The notes under the pieces are model-generated. The model was not told the origin of the DNA. It did no database searches and saw only the letters and a list, made by a program, of their open reading frames with translations. From Chamaecyparis obtusa (Eukaryota > Streptophyta > Pinopsida > Cupressales > Cupressaceae): a DNA stretch of 64,000 nt. This document shows positions 23,175 to 35,742 of this stretch, piece by piece. The DNA is taken from the NCBI GenBank assembly GCA_027943335.1, contig BSBK01002929.1, positions 186,001 through 250,000 on the forward strand, read 5' to 3'. Made by a program: the position numbers and the translations under genes. How positions within the stretch are numbered: position 1 is the stretch's first letter; each line of letters starts with the position of its first letter.

Positions 23175-24390
23175 TATTGGAAATATAATTGGGAAATGTG
23201 ATACTGAGAGGGGGGGTGAATTAGATATCACCTACTAATCAATTTTGATATGAATAAAACTTTTGTATAGCATCAACAATACTTGATCATAAAAAAATAA
23301 CTAACATATTAAACAACATCCATGAAAGCACTCATAACACAATAATTTTGGTTACCCAGAAGCCCTTGAAATTAGGTAAAATTGGGGTGGGGATGACACC
23401 CACAAATGTTCACTACTACAGTAATAATTTTTCCTATTAGGGCTTACAAAATTTGATCAAAACATGATCAACCCTGTGAGGGGTCTGCCCTATTAAGAGC
23501 TAAAAGACTTATACAGTCTACCTTGCTAAAAGATTTGAAACTTACAATAATGTAAGCACTCGGTTAAGAGATTACGAAAATTCTATTAGGACTACTTGGT
23601 TAAGAGATTTACCTTGATACACTAGTTAGAATGTCTCAGTACCTGATCTTTCAGTTTGCACTATATGCAGATTATAGATCTTCTCTTTACTATATTGTAT
23701 TGATCTCTTCTATTAGATTTATCTCTATTTTGTCCTTTCACTGCTTAGCTCGGTCACTGAACTTTGTCTGAATACTTCACTTCATTGAATATGCCTTTCT
23801 ACTCATTCCCTTCACATTCACTATCCCTCTCTACTACTTTTAGGGTTTAGATCTTATCCTTATATAATCAACAAAACATCTTCATGATTCAAGATCTATG
23901 GTTCAAATTAATTCCTTTTGTTGCTTAAGTCTTACTAATTTTTGATTGGCTCTAGGTAATACATAGGGATCAATGATTGCTAAGTAGATTATAATTACCT
24001 CTGTAATTATCTCAACAAACAAAATACAAAACATGAATGCCACCCAAAATGATTTACCTTGATCACTGTGCCAAAACAAACTCTTATGTGATTTCCAGCT
24101 AACTTGGAAAATGCAGTTCCTGGTACTCCACATTCACTGTACTTGACAGATGTTGATATCTCCATCACTTGATAATTATTACATCTATGACTCGACAAAA
24201 CTAGAGTCGTTATACTACAAAAATATATAGTGACCATAAGTTTACTTGGTACTACTACTACTCGATAAGTAAACATTACATAGCTCGACCTTTACATAAT
24301 GACTCGGTCGCAGTGATGATTGACCATCATTGCCTAGATAAATGACTAAGTGTGGGTCACTAATAGTCAACAAAACTATAGAGATCTACA
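23175..24390 (-). repeat. A 3' LTR (left copy)
   Basis: 1216 bp, aligned along its length with 45256-46470, with scattered substitutions and small indels. Minus strand: starts TGTAGATCTC at 24390 and ends TTTCCAATA at 23175. A TATATAA on the minus strand lies at 23860-23867. Confidence 0.9.
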
Positions 24391-24405
24391 ATTTCCCCCT
24401 TTGAC
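24391..24405 (-). other. A polypurine tract
   Basis: Read on the minus strand this is gtcaaagggggaaat, directly before the 3' LTR start. It would prime plus-strand synthesis. A second purine tract (caagggggaaatc) lies near 24545-24557, at the end of ORF2. Confidence 0.75.
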
Positions 24406-24530
24406 ATTAGTGGCAAAAACACTTTGTCATGACATTACATTTGCATTTTCAAAAGTATGTAGTATCAACAAAATACTCCCCCTAAGATAGATATACATTC
24501 AAAATTTTTGTTACCTTTGATTTTGTCATG
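24406..24530 (-). other. Short gap between A ORF2 and polypurine tract
   Basis: Non-coding spacer of about 125 bases, with no motif beyond the purine tracts mentioned for the neighbours. Confidence 0.4.
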
Positions 24531-27500
24531 TCATGTCATTTTGATTTCCCCCTTGATTTTGATATGAAGAATGTCTTCTAGAGTGGGGATCTCAAAATAT
24601 CTCTCTAGAAATGGTTTATGTAGCATCATAACCACATGTAGTGTAGTTTCCCATCCTCTAGTAGCAACAATTAAAAATTCAGACTGCACTTCTAGCTCGA
24701 CAGCTAGATTTATTAGACTCTCGGCCGTAGATAGATTTGGATCCTTCTAGGTTAAGTCCTTAGCCTTAACCAACTTTCTCTGTATGGCCTCCAGGTGAGG
24801 TGTTAAGATTGTTTGCATAGAAAGTAGTCAAGATCTAATCTTTCCATCCTTAGCCATCAGTTCAGCTATCCGTCCGTGTGTATGCATGATCTTGGCATAA
24901 TGTTTGGAACTATTTTTTGCATCCACGCTTAAGCACTGATTGGTGGATTTGAGTTCTTGTTGTAGTTGATCAACCAATCGTTGGTTATCCTTAGTGAATT
25001 ATTCTACATTAAAAAGTTTAGTAAGCAAAGAGTGTGCATTTGCAACTACTTCTTCAGTCTTTGTTACCAAAGTGGAAAGTGCGACCTATTTGACTGCAAT
25101 CTCGGCAGATACTTTCTCCAACATCTTGGTCTTGAACTTTCTTTTTGACCACTCAAAAAACTTATCACTGGCGCTACTTGCTTCATTATTTAATTTCTAA
25201 ACAATATGTACAAGTTGTTCCAATATGGGAGCAGAACTGTTTACATCTATCAACTCATAAACATCATTAAATATGTCTTTGATTTCATACAGAACCTATT
25301 TTTGCTGATGTTCTCTTCTCAGTTCTTCCTATGTACTTTTCCTTGTCAATAAATCTTTCAATATCTCCATCTACTCATAAGATAAGTTATGAGAATGTCA
25401 TTTTAGAATAACAATAACTTCATCAATGGTTACCTTTGGGGAAAACACTTCCATTTTCTGCTTTAATGCATTCTTCGGTGTGCTCCTACTTGGCATTTTT
25501 ACAAGAGCTTGTATTACTTCTTGTTCTGTAGGCTCCTATACCTCAATAGCTTTATCTTTAACTTCTTTTCCTTCTGTCCCCTTATCCTCCACATGAGGAC
25601 TACTATCTTTTTCTTCTAACTTCTCTTCTTTTTCTTGGTGTATCTCCTTGGTAGATGTAGGTTGAGTTGCTGATGCCAACTTATCTTGTTCCTCGGTAGC
25701 ACTCATACTAGCTAACATGTCAACTATAACAACTGCAGGTTTTTTGGGGGTAGTGTTACCAGTTGATGGCTCATCAATTATCAAATAATATTTGACTTGC
25801 AAAAGTATAGTATTATTCCCTAGCAAAGATGTGTCTCTTGCTTTCTTGGCCTATATATCTTCCTCGGTTAATACCGGATTCTTAATTGGGGTATCCTCTA
25901 TTATATCAACAATGTGTACTTCTGAGTCCTTCTAAATTTCCTCTACCTTAGGAGCTTCAGTCTCTGGAATGGGTGATTCCATTACATTTAGTTCTGTTGT
26001 AGGCTCGACATCCTTAGATGTACTAGCACCTTTATCTCCATCTTTGTCAATCAACAAAACCAAACACTATCTTCCAAATCTTGATACTTTCTTGAACAAC
26101 ATCCTCAACCTTGTGTTGAAGGATTGAATAAGCTCTAAGCTTAGGATCAAATTTAGCTCTATATTGTTCCAAAATTTTGATAATGTTGGCAGGGGTGAGA
26201 CTTGATTCCACATGTGCTAAGGTGCTCTCTCTTTTTTTTTTTTCAGTATTAAGAGCATATTCCCATTTTTGTGCAACCCTGTTGCTTAACTCCTTAGGGA
26301 TTCAGTTCTCCAATTGAATAGGTAACATCTTGAAAATGAAAAGCATTTCAAGAATGGCATCTTCAACCTTTTTTCTTACTCCTATACTCAGGCGTCCAAA
26401 CTTTAATGCTTTCAAGTCTTCCACTCCTGCAGAGTTTGTTAACTTGTGACATATGTCATCCATAGTAGGCTTAACATCCTGCAATGCAACCTTCTTCTTC
26501 ACCTCTTCATCACTTTTAGTTTCTTCATCATCTTCTTGTTCCAAAACTAGTTTCCTTCTAGGCCTTTTGTTAACCTTACTCAGCACCACCTTAGGCTGTG
26601 CAATTTTTCATTTACTGGATGCAGGGGATTTCTTAGGAGTCTCAGCAGCTATTCCCCTTGTTCTAAGCCTCAGCACAGGTGTCGAAGACACTTTAGTTTT
26701 AAGTATTCTTTTCTTGGTTGGGGGCTCGGTAATCACTGGTTTCTTTCCTTTCATCTTTTCTACTTGAGTCTCTTCTTCCGCTTTTTCACTGTCACTGGAG
26801 TCACTCACTTCATCTTCTCCCAGTCCTTGGGTTAATTCTAGTGGTGCATCCTTGTCTGTTTCTTCCACATATTTCTCCAAATTATTTACTATTTTCTTTC
26901 TCTTTCTTTCTAGGGTTGTAGCCATTAAACCCATAGTGATTTTAGATTTGGATTCTTCATATGTTCCAAAGTAGGGTGCTTTACTATCAATTTATTCAGC
27001 TAAGAGGGATGTAATAGCAGCAATGACTTCATCTATATTTACTTCATAGGGTAGTGGCATTAGCCATGAAACCCTAGGAAAGACTGCTTGTGCATAAGTG
27101 AAGTCTGTGTCAACTAGAAATCATATATCCTTACTGTACTTTTCAACTAATGACACAGGGATTCTACTCCTCTTTCTCATTTTCTTCTTGAATTCAACAA
27201 AATAGTTATCCATCACACCATTAAAACTATCTCCTATTTGACCTATGAACTCACTAATTTGCACAGTAATGGGTTTCTTCTTGTCCCATATCACACCTCC
27301 ATGAGTAGGAAAACTCTTGTTTACATAAAAGAATAGAAAGATTAGCAAAGAGCCAAGCTTACACATTGAATTATTTGCAGTCCGGATTGAGTTAAGGTTC
27401 TCAGCAAGCTAAGTCAGTTGGAGCTCGACAAGATCATATGTGTGTCCTTTCTTAATGATTTTCCATGCCTAGTCCACTGCCATATAGGGAACACTGTCCA

Positions 27501-28116
27501 ACCAACTAGATTGGTAGAATTTGTGTGAAATAATCCTAATAGAAAAGTCAATTTATGGATCTGTTATGGTGGAGATCATCATTCCATGCTTGTTCCATAC
27601 CACCTGTGTGTTTTCCTGAATATTTTCTTTGATTAAACACTTCATTGTCCTTTTTCCTTGAATCATAGGGTATCTAGTAACTCCTTGGATCATTTCCTTA
27701 GTTATCTTCATAGGTCCATCTTCCAGCCATAGTTTCATATCATGTACTCAACTCAACACTATGTTTATCCATTCAACTTTAAAATTCTATGGGAAATCTA
27801 GGGCATGCACTAACCCTTGTTCAAAAACTGATTTATACTCCGGCTTCAACACACCATTAACACATAATTTATCATACACCTCCCTGATCTTGTAATCTCT
27901 GATTTCCCTAATTTTGCACATGTAACATGACCTAATATCATTCATCATCAACACATTTTCCAGAATTGAAGATAGGGTGCTAGACAAATCTCCTTTAATC
28001 GTGGTTTCTGAAATTCCCTTAAAAGTCTGTGGCTTGCAAATTTCATTTCTTACCAATTGTGCATTGAAAACTTCCATCCCTTGTTTCTTCATTGTAGCAG
28101 ATGATGATGATGCCAT
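24531..28116 (-). pseudogene. A ORF2: long protein of unknown function, homologous to B ORF2
   Basis: It starts at ATG 28116 (MASSSSATMKK) and keeps one phase to about 26300, with a frameshift before 25826 and many later stops; the likely end is TGA 24531-24533. The middle part aligns by eye with B ORF2: EWINIVLS with B EWIKILLS; CKLGSLLIFLFFYV with IFKFGSLIIYMYFHI; MRKRSRIPVSLVEKYSKDI with MQMRYRIPENIVEKHKDTI; AVFPRVSWLMPLPYEV with AVEPRKKWFHPLGYEV; and APYFGTYEESKSKI with EPRWGTYEEKTREI. After this core comes a charged, Lys/Glu-rich region with nuclear-signal-like basic clusters (NKRPRRKLV, PPTKKRILK) and a helical C-terminus. I do not recognise the family. No catalytic motif of retroelement enzymes is present. 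Confidence 0.72.
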
Positions 28117-28507
28117 TTTAATTTAAAATTTTTGAAAAGAAATGTTTTCTCGGTAATGTACCTTTTTCTCGTAAGTATCCTGTAGATGATTTTTTTCGAC
28201 AACACGTTGTAGAGATTTGGAATTGTCTTTGACAAACAAGTTGCTCACACTCTGAATCGCTCAAAGAAATCTCAATTCTCTAGGTGAAATGAAATGAGTG
28301 GAAACTTTCTGCATTATAGATTCCAAAAGGTAGAATTAGGGCCTCATAAATGCTCCATACAAAATTGGTAAGTGGAATATAGCTGTCTCGGCAAACTCAT
28401 GCTAACCTCGGCTAACACAAGCTCAGTCAATATAACTATTATGACACAGCTCGGTGTCTATAGCATCTCAGCCACAATAGGTGCTCGGCATAAACTGATA
28501 ACTCGGT
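28117..28507 (-). other. Spacer of A upstream of ORF2
   Basis: Non-coding; T2 is inserted at its far end. In A without T2, ORF1 ends at 43835 and ORF2 starts at 28116, so the intergenic spacer is about 550 bases, comparable to the 425-base spacer of B. Confidence 0.5.
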
Positions 28508-28512
28508 CAAGA
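28508..28512. other. Left target-site duplication of T2
   Basis: The word caaga precedes the 5' LTR here and follows the 3' LTR at 43678-43682, both inside element A. Confidence 0.85.
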
Positions 28513-29752
28513 TGTAATACCCCAAAAATGGGCTATAGGTTCATTAACCTCCTACATCTTCAAATCGAATGAAATTGATATCAAAGTCCTAACCTAAGGC
28601 ACATTTGCACATCATTTTATCAAAAATTGATTTTATCCTAATTCTGCATCAAAGAATATTCATTGAATATTCCTTTTATCCTAATTATCTTTGATTTAAT
28701 AATTATTTGGTGATAAATCCTATTTATCCTAAAGTTTGATTAATTGAATATTCTAAATATTTAATTAATTAGATTTAATACTGCCACTTGATTATTTAAT
28801 TAAATTTATTCCTAAATTGTAATATTTAATTTTGACAATAAATCTAAAATCTCATGACTAATTGATTAAATTCGTATTTAATTAATTAATGTCAATTGTC
28901 AATATTTAATAATATAGTTTTTGAATAAAGTTTGATTTAATAATTAATTAACCCATAAATCAGTTGTTTTAATTCAAAAATCAATTAAGTTGAGAATAAA
29001 TCACTTTATTTTAAAATTAATTTATAATTAAATCATGCACAATTAGAAAAGCAGGAAACTAGAAATTAACAATCAATTTTAAAATTGAAACTCAACATCT
29101 GATGATGAGTGGAAATTTGATCTAAACTCTATTTTGAGTTAAACACTACTTTTGCACAATTTTTTTGAGTTAATTATCTCTGATTTCTTGATAACTCAAA
29201 AATCAACTTGAGTTTATCAAGAGTGATTTATGGCTTTTCTGCTGCATCCTCAAGCCCTGGATTTCTATAAAATCAAGGCTCAGCTCTTCATAATTATCAA
29301 CACTCGAATTTGCACAATTACTCTAGAAAATTGGCGATTGAAGGATTAAACACTTGCGACAGGCGATTTGTGAGATCTTTCATTGTTGATCATAGTTTTT
29401 CATATTTCTCATATCATAGCATTCATATCGTTCTTAGATTAAATCTGCACTCATTTTCATTCATCTAGCTTAGATTCATACAGTTTTTCATATTATTGCG
29501 TAGAAAATCCAAAAATATAGATTAATCTGCATTCATATAGTCTTTCATTCTTTTGCATTCAAATCCTTTGTTTAGGTGTTACATTGTCACTAATCTCGAT
29601 TTCAATCTGAGAACATCATACTCGCACCTACTAGAAGGTAGTAAATCACCTGGTTAGCTTAGTTTCATTTATTTGCAGATTTTGATTTTGCTAACCTCTA
29701 ATGTTTTACTGAAGTGTTGTGTTCGCAGCTAGGTACAATTTTCACACACACA
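28513..29752 (+). repeat. T2 5' LTR
   Basis: 1240 bp, from TGTAATACCC to cacacacaca. It aligns with 42428-43677 with few differences (for example caatcagaaaag against caattagaaaag). A TATA box lies at 29266-29272. Confidence 0.92.
29266..29272 (+). promoter_or_regulatory. TATA box of T2 5' LTR
   Basis: The motif tataaaa follows ccctggatttc. The downstream text (caaggctcagctcttcata) is conserved in T1 and in the other T2 LTR, so transcription probably starts about 30 bases further on. Confidence 0.6.
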
Positions 29753-29775
29753 TTTTTGGTGCCCACCATGGGGCC
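29753..29775 (+). other. T2 primer binding site
   Basis: Directly after the LTR comes ttttTGGTGCCCACCATGGG. The TGG start and GC-rich stretch in an otherwise AT-rich region fit a tRNA primer site. I do not assign the tRNA. Confidence 0.6.
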
Positions 29776-32096
29776 CTGAAATGGGTTTCCACTTCTTCTA
29801 TACCAATTTCTATCATTTTTCTATCATTTTCTGGTCAATTCTATGATTTTATTCTCTGTTCGTACATTTTTCATATGACTTTTGTTAGAAAGTCGTACCA
29901 AAAGATATAGGTTGTCATACGACAGTTTAAGATTTTGAGGCTCATATCATAACCTATAGACTATCATTTGGGAACTCCTTTGTCATTTGAACAAATACCC
30001 ACTGTCATCTGAGTTTCCAGATAGTTGTACTAGAGGTGACCCACTATCGTATGGTATTTTGATTGTCGTATGAAAGGTAACCCATTGTCATACGAGTTTT
30101 GATACCAGGGCTCCATTCTCGTTTCAGATTTTTGGGCAGTTTGTCAGATTTGATTTTCAGATTTGGACTAACAGCTAACCCTAACAATTGAACTCTATTG
30201 TTTCTGATTGATCTTTGCTAATTTTGATTGGGAAAAGCACAACTAAATTGCTAAAATAGGTAAATCTACTTAGCCTGTTGTTAGGAATTTAGGTACTCTA
30301 CTACGATCTGATAACACTTCGATTTGGATTAAAATGAACTCTCACGTGTTAGGCTTATGTGACTTTTCTTGCTCTCATATCACATACTTCATTTTGGGCT
30401 ATAAAATGAACATAGATTTGCTTTCTACATATCTATTAGACATTGTAAATAGGCCCTATGAACACTATTTATGGATAATCTTCAGAGAGTGGGCTTCTTT
30501 CGCTTGTTCATGCATTCGAAGCTCTTCTTGATGAAGGATCCCCTTGTAGGTACGGAGGATATTGAGGTTGTCTTGCATTCTACTAGATTTTTGAGTCTTC
30601 AACTTTTGATCGATACATTCTCTCTCCGGAGAGGTTGATAGATCATAAGCAGTTGACATCATAGATCTTTGTGAGATAATTTCAATCTTAGCATGTCAGA
30701 TTAATTTGTCTACTTTGTTTTGGTGAAGTGAAGAGGCTAGGAGATTATGCTCTACTTCCTTTTTGGATAGTACCAAAAACCCATATCCTTGAATCTGATC
30801 TAGTCCCCCTGTGGTATCTTTTTTGAGTCACCTTTAGAGAGAGTTAACCATAGTGGACATCCCCTTAATTGGGTCAACCACGTGGACGGAACCTCAAGTG
30901 GTAATAGCTATTTTCATCATGGTAGCAACAACCACTATATAAATGTCCTTCTGGAAGAAATCTTCACAAGTGTGTTCTCTTGTTGGGCTGTCAGATCTCC
31001 CTAGTATATCCTGATTCTTTAAATTATAAGACTGTGTCAAAACCTCAGTGCACCTAGATTGGAGTTCACCCTCTTGAGATCACAAAATTCATAGAGTCAG
31101 ACCATTACTACAAACCCTAGTGAGGCCAAATTTTTCATTTTCTAGGAATATGTGTGTTATTGAAAAACTTTTTGGAACATACACAAATAGCACTCCTAGG
31201 GATTAGCACATTAAGTCACTATTTCTTATTCATGCACAAGGTTGCTTTTTCCCTTTTTCATTATTTTTAGATGATTGCTTGCTTCCCTTGCTTGTTGTTT
31301 TGTGTGCTTGATATCTACTTGGTTATTTGAAAAGGACTATTACACAGATCTTCAAAACTGGACAGAAAACTTTGCCAACAATTTGAAACTAAAAGCCTAA
31401 AAATTGCAAAATCTGAAGCAAAATTCCTCTTTGGAGTCAAAAGTCATCCCATAGTCTCAGATTGTCGTACGAGTCTTGAGAAAAAGTCATTTCAGAACCC
31501 CTATATTGTCGTATGGGAGCCAGTACTGTGTCGTATGAGTTTTGTCACCAGAAATCAAAAGAACATTATCCCTTGCAGCAATTGTCGTACGAGTCATGTC
31601 AATTGTCATTTGAGAGCATACCCAGTGTCATACGAGCCAACAGAAACTCATTTGAGAATTTTCAAAAAGTTGTCAAAGACTTGTCAAATTTGTCAGGAAT
31701 CCAATTTTTACAGCCTATTTCCAGATTCTGTCAAAATATTCACTGTGTCAGGGACAAAGTAGAAACTAGAAAGAATTCGATCATTTACCTAAAGTGGTCT
31801 CTTGAGTCTGATTTAGCCTTTTGATTTATTGATTTGAGTCTTTTTCATCTTGTGTCAAAACCTTGTCAAAATTATCTTCAAATTTAGTCTTCATACAAAA
31901 ATGGCTAAGTGTTGTGAGCTTGTGTTCGCCATCTTTTGGGCATCTACCCATACTACTAGGGCACAATATCCTTCATTTATGTCCAATCTAATCTTCAATC
32001 AATTCAATCTCGACAAGGTTGCGTCATTCGATCTTCTTGAATCAAGTCATTCTTTTCAGTTGTCTTCATCTTGCTCTCTTGCTTCACCCAAGGTTA
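29776..32096 (+). other. T2 leader with recurring TTGTCGTACGAG-like words
   Basis: This 2.3 kb lies between the primer site and gag. No gene is supported. At least eleven variants of the word ttgtcgtacgag (gtcatacgac, gtcgtatgag, gtcatacgag) lie in two clusters, at about 29911-30095 and 31461-31635. A small pyrimidine-rich stretch precedes gag. Confidence 0.55.
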
Positions 32097-33990
32097 ATGG
32101 TGGAAACTAGAGCTTCATCACATAAGAAATCTATAGAAGCACCTCATATCTTACCTTTGTCTACTCACATGGGTCCAACCTTTGATCTATAACTTAGGTC
32201 TTTACGAAGACGACGGTCTTGGCAATCTTCGATTAAAAACTGGTTACATACCCCCTCCTCCATCAATCCAAGGAGTCAATCAACAATCTCTACATCAATC
32301 TATACCAGGGAGTCCTAAAAATCCTAACATGTCTCAAGGAGGGGCACATCATGGGTCTCAAGGACATCACTCTCAACATGGTGTGGATCAAGAACCCACA
32401 CCTTCTTAAATTGCTCGATATTAAAACAATGATGACTTCAAGAAAATGATGAGGTATTTCTTGAAGGAACATATAGAAACATACTTTCTAGAGTTAGCTT
32501 GTCAAGGGGCTAAACTTCCTCCCAACTTTAATGTTGAAGATATCATTAAGCATGAGGAAGAAACTCCAATCTCTGCTATGATGAAACAGATGCATGCCAT
32601 GCAAGTCAAACTTAACAAACTTGAAAAAGAAAAGGAACCTAAAGAGTTTTCCATGGAAGCTCTATGCCCTTCTCCATCTGATAAAGACTTGTACATGCCG
32701 CCATTCCCTAAAAGAGTGGAGATGCATAAATATGATAAGTATGATGGAAACTCTAATCCTCAAGATCATGTCAGAGAATTATGTACTCAATCTATGGAGT
32801 TCATGCATGACCCAACCTACTTAATGCATCTTTTCCCTCGATCTCTGGGAGGGTCAGCTATTCATTAGTTCTCAAAAATGCCTCCAACTATCAAAAATTT
32901 TGAGGAGTTAATCAAATTGTTATATCAACAATACTCCTACAACATCCAACATCCAATCACTATGATCGATATTTGCAATCTAAAATAGAAATCAGGAGAA
33001 CCATTCTTGAATTTTCTCAAGAGATGAAGGAAAAAAATTTCTCTATATGCTAGACCCATTCTAGAAACTGAGAAGCTGGAAATCTTCATCAACAATCTTG
33101 TTCCAGAACTCAACTACCATTTGCAAATGAAAAATCATACGTTCTTTGATAAGATGGTAGAAAATGCAATCAAAATTGAGAAAGTACTTGTGCAAAAAGG
33201 AGACATATCACTTCAAAAAGACAAGTATGAATCTGGATCTAGTTCTAAAGACAAAGGAAAAAATTGGAACAAGAATAAAGGCATTGTCATAGATGGTGTT
33301 GTTGATACTATTTGTGCCCCATCCAAGGCACCCACTTTCAATCTCACTATTGGCACTCAAGCCATCAAAGCTTCTAAAGCTAAAACATCAAAATCTAACA
33401 AGAAGCCATCTACTTACAAACCTTGGGCTACATATCCCAACCACAAATTCACTCCTCTTGGAGAGTCCTTGGAATATTCCATGAAAATTCTATTGGCTAA
33501 CAACATCATTTACTTGCCTGAGATAAAATTCTTTGATCCTGAACCTAAACCGAAATGGTGGGGAGAGAATTATTTATGTGACTTCCATTGCAATAAGGGT
33601 CATAAAACTAATAACCATGTTCACTTGAAACACATCATACAAGACAAAATTGATAATGGAGAAATCACAATTGACAATCATAAAAGAAATAATGATCATA
33701 CAACATTCACGGAACCATTTCTGAAACATGGTAAAGAAGATTCTTCGTCTCAGCCTAATATGGGTGCTAAAGTCAATTATGCCTACTCTGGAAATAATGC
33801 TGTCATCAATATGGTTGAACCATGCCTATCTGAGTGTTGCAATGTCATCACAATTGTAAGAAGAGATAGAGAAAATCAATCAGTGAATGCAGTTACTCGA
33901 TCACAAGCTCAGGCACATCTGCAAGGACAAATCCCAGACTCATCCAATATCCCTAAGATTCCTTTCAATCTTTCATCTATTTCTAAATAG
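32097..33990 (+). pseudogene. T2 gag
   Basis: ATG 32097 (MVETRASSHKK) is a plausible start; a frameshift near 32180 puts the rest in another frame that is then kept to 34215. Stops lie at 32407, 32866, 32986 and 33025. A Pro/His/Gln-rich N-terminus is followed by a capsid-type gag domain (KYDGNSNPQDHVREL, MHLFPRSLGGSA, EELIKLLYQQYS, EIFINNLVPEL) and a Lys-rich stretch. A Cys-His finger follows, LCDFHCNKGHKTNNHVHLKH, whose last Cys reads His. Gag builds the particle and binds element RNA. Confidence 0.82.
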
Positions 33991-34354
33991 AAGGCTACCT
34001 CTAAATCATCAAATCCTAAAGACATGAGGCCAACATCATACATTATTGTCCAACAACTCCAACATACAAATACAAAAATCTCCATGTTTGAGTTACTTCA
34101 GATATCTCTAGATCATAGAGCCATCCTAGACAAAGCTCTACTCGGATCCAATGTTCATGACAACCTTGATTTAGATAGATTCCAGACTATGGTTGGTCAT
34201 CTAACCTCTCCATAGTATATCTCCTTTTCAGAGGAATATAATAATTCCTTGATTCATCCGCATAACCAGCCCTTGCACATTGAAGTCTTAATCCAAAACC
34301 ATTGTGTCAAATGCGTGTTGATAGATGGAGGCGTTGGTCTCAACATTTGTCATA
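33991..34354 (+). pseudogene. T2 protease remnant
   Basis: After a tag at 33988-33990 the frame continues to about 34340 and carries KCVLIDGGVGLNI, the active-site Asp loop of Tat proteases (D-G-G form). The flap and the second half of the protease are missing: within about 30 bases the text reaches the region next to the G-patch-like domain in another frame. This indicates an internal deletion plus frameshift. It cannot cleave the polyprotein. Confidence 0.7.
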
Positions 34355-35742
34355 TTCCATGGAAGCTTTGTCATAGAAAAAGTATCTAAACAAGATTTTG
34401 AGGAAGATGAAGCCATGCTTGCATGGTTATACAAGGATGAGCCTCAATCCCAATCAGTCCATAAATGTGACTCCACTTCAAGAAAAATTCCTCAGAAGTC
34501 ATACGGACCAGGGGACAAATTGAGTACAAAAATGGGATATATTAGAAAAGGACCTCTAGGACTACAAGGTAAGGATCTTCTATCACCTCTTGACCACCAT
34601 GGCCGAACAAAAAAGGATAGAATAGGTCTAGGATATAAGAAGAAGCCTTTCTATCTTAGCAAGAACTCCCCACATGTCTTAGAATAGATTGAGCCATCCA
34701 CAACAAATCAACTAGAGGAAGAAACAACTGGACAATCTGACAATGATGATTCTGACACCACCACTGATGAGCTCATTCCTTATGAGTGTTTGCCTAAGAA
34801 ATAAAAGACCTCCTTGAAGTTGAAGATGATCCAGTAAAAAGAATCATTGTAGTAGAAATACAAGAACCTACTATAGAACAAGAGATGGTTGCACCACATG
34901 AACTAGCTAATCTCGAAGGCAATCAAACAGAAAAAGAAGGTGGTAGTTATTTTGAAACAGATTCCCATGAGTATGAATTCAAATCAGAATCTAAGGGTAA
35001 CCCTTCTTGGGGTATCCATCCTGACTTTACTCATGTTCTTAATTTTCCTAGAGGCATAGATGAAGAATCTAATGACTATGAATGGGGAGCCATTCCAGAG
35101 GAAGATGAGCTTATCATAGAAAAACATGTTGATGTTATTCACCAATATACACCTAAATCCAATGTAAGTCTAGAGTGAAATGATGAACTTAACGAGTCTG
35201 ATCCACCGATGGTTGAAGTTGACTCCCATAATGACATTAAACCTATTCACGAATTGAACATCTTAAGTTATAATATCACCTTCAAACTCAAGAGTTGGGT
35301 TAGGAACAATGATGATAGATCCATATCTGTAAACACTATTTCCCAATATTTCATCACTTTGACTATCTAACATCTTGAACTTCTTAACCAAATCTCCATG
35401 AATCCAAGCCAAGGTATCTATACTTTTCCAAATGACTATGCCCTTGCTTTCTACCTCAATGTAGTTGAGCCTATGATGACTTCCAATTAGTGAACCGAGT
35501 GTTAGCATGATGGATTCAGACATCAAGTATCTTAGTCAAAAGAATAAAAGTAAAAATAAAAATAAAAGGAGTTCTAAGGGCGAAAACCACTTTGTGGCAG
35601 TCTCAGAACCTACAAAAGTAAAAATAAAAGATGTATCCAAAGGTGAAAACCTCTTTGAGGTGCCTAAGGGTGAGATATTTGATGTCCTTCTGAGTCATTT
35701 ACAAGATAGATCTCTCTGATTCATCCCACTCAATCCATCAAC
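34355..35742 (+). pseudogene. T2 G-patch-like domain and RT-upstream linker
   Basis: The frame 34325-34687 has YGPGDKLSTKMGYIRKGPLG and KKDRIGLGYKKKPF, the glycine spacing of a G-patch (an RNA-binding, helicase-activating module). D has a clearer copy at 49580-49720. The rest is an acidic linker with SHEYEF- and DVIHQYTP-like words, several stops, and, at 35570-35665, two GENxF segments that coincide with the GGTGAAAACC stem-loops. A retroviral parallel is the G-patch downstream of protease in some betaretroviruses. Confidence 0.65.
35579..35664 (+). repeat. Two GGTGAAAACC stem-loops in T2 pol linker
   Basis: Copy 1 at 35579-35601 has stem ccac, loop ttt, stem gtgg. Copy 2 at 35642-35664 has stem cctc, loop ttt, stem gagg. 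Both are preceded by GGNG and AAAA. The stem sequence differs but pairing is kept. Confidence 0.7.

Noticed and set aside
26453..26767. Hydrophobic plus-strand frame of 104 codons resembling a membrane protein
   Set aside because: Antisense of the Lys/Glu-rich region of A ORF2, which gives Ser/Leu/Phe-rich shadows.
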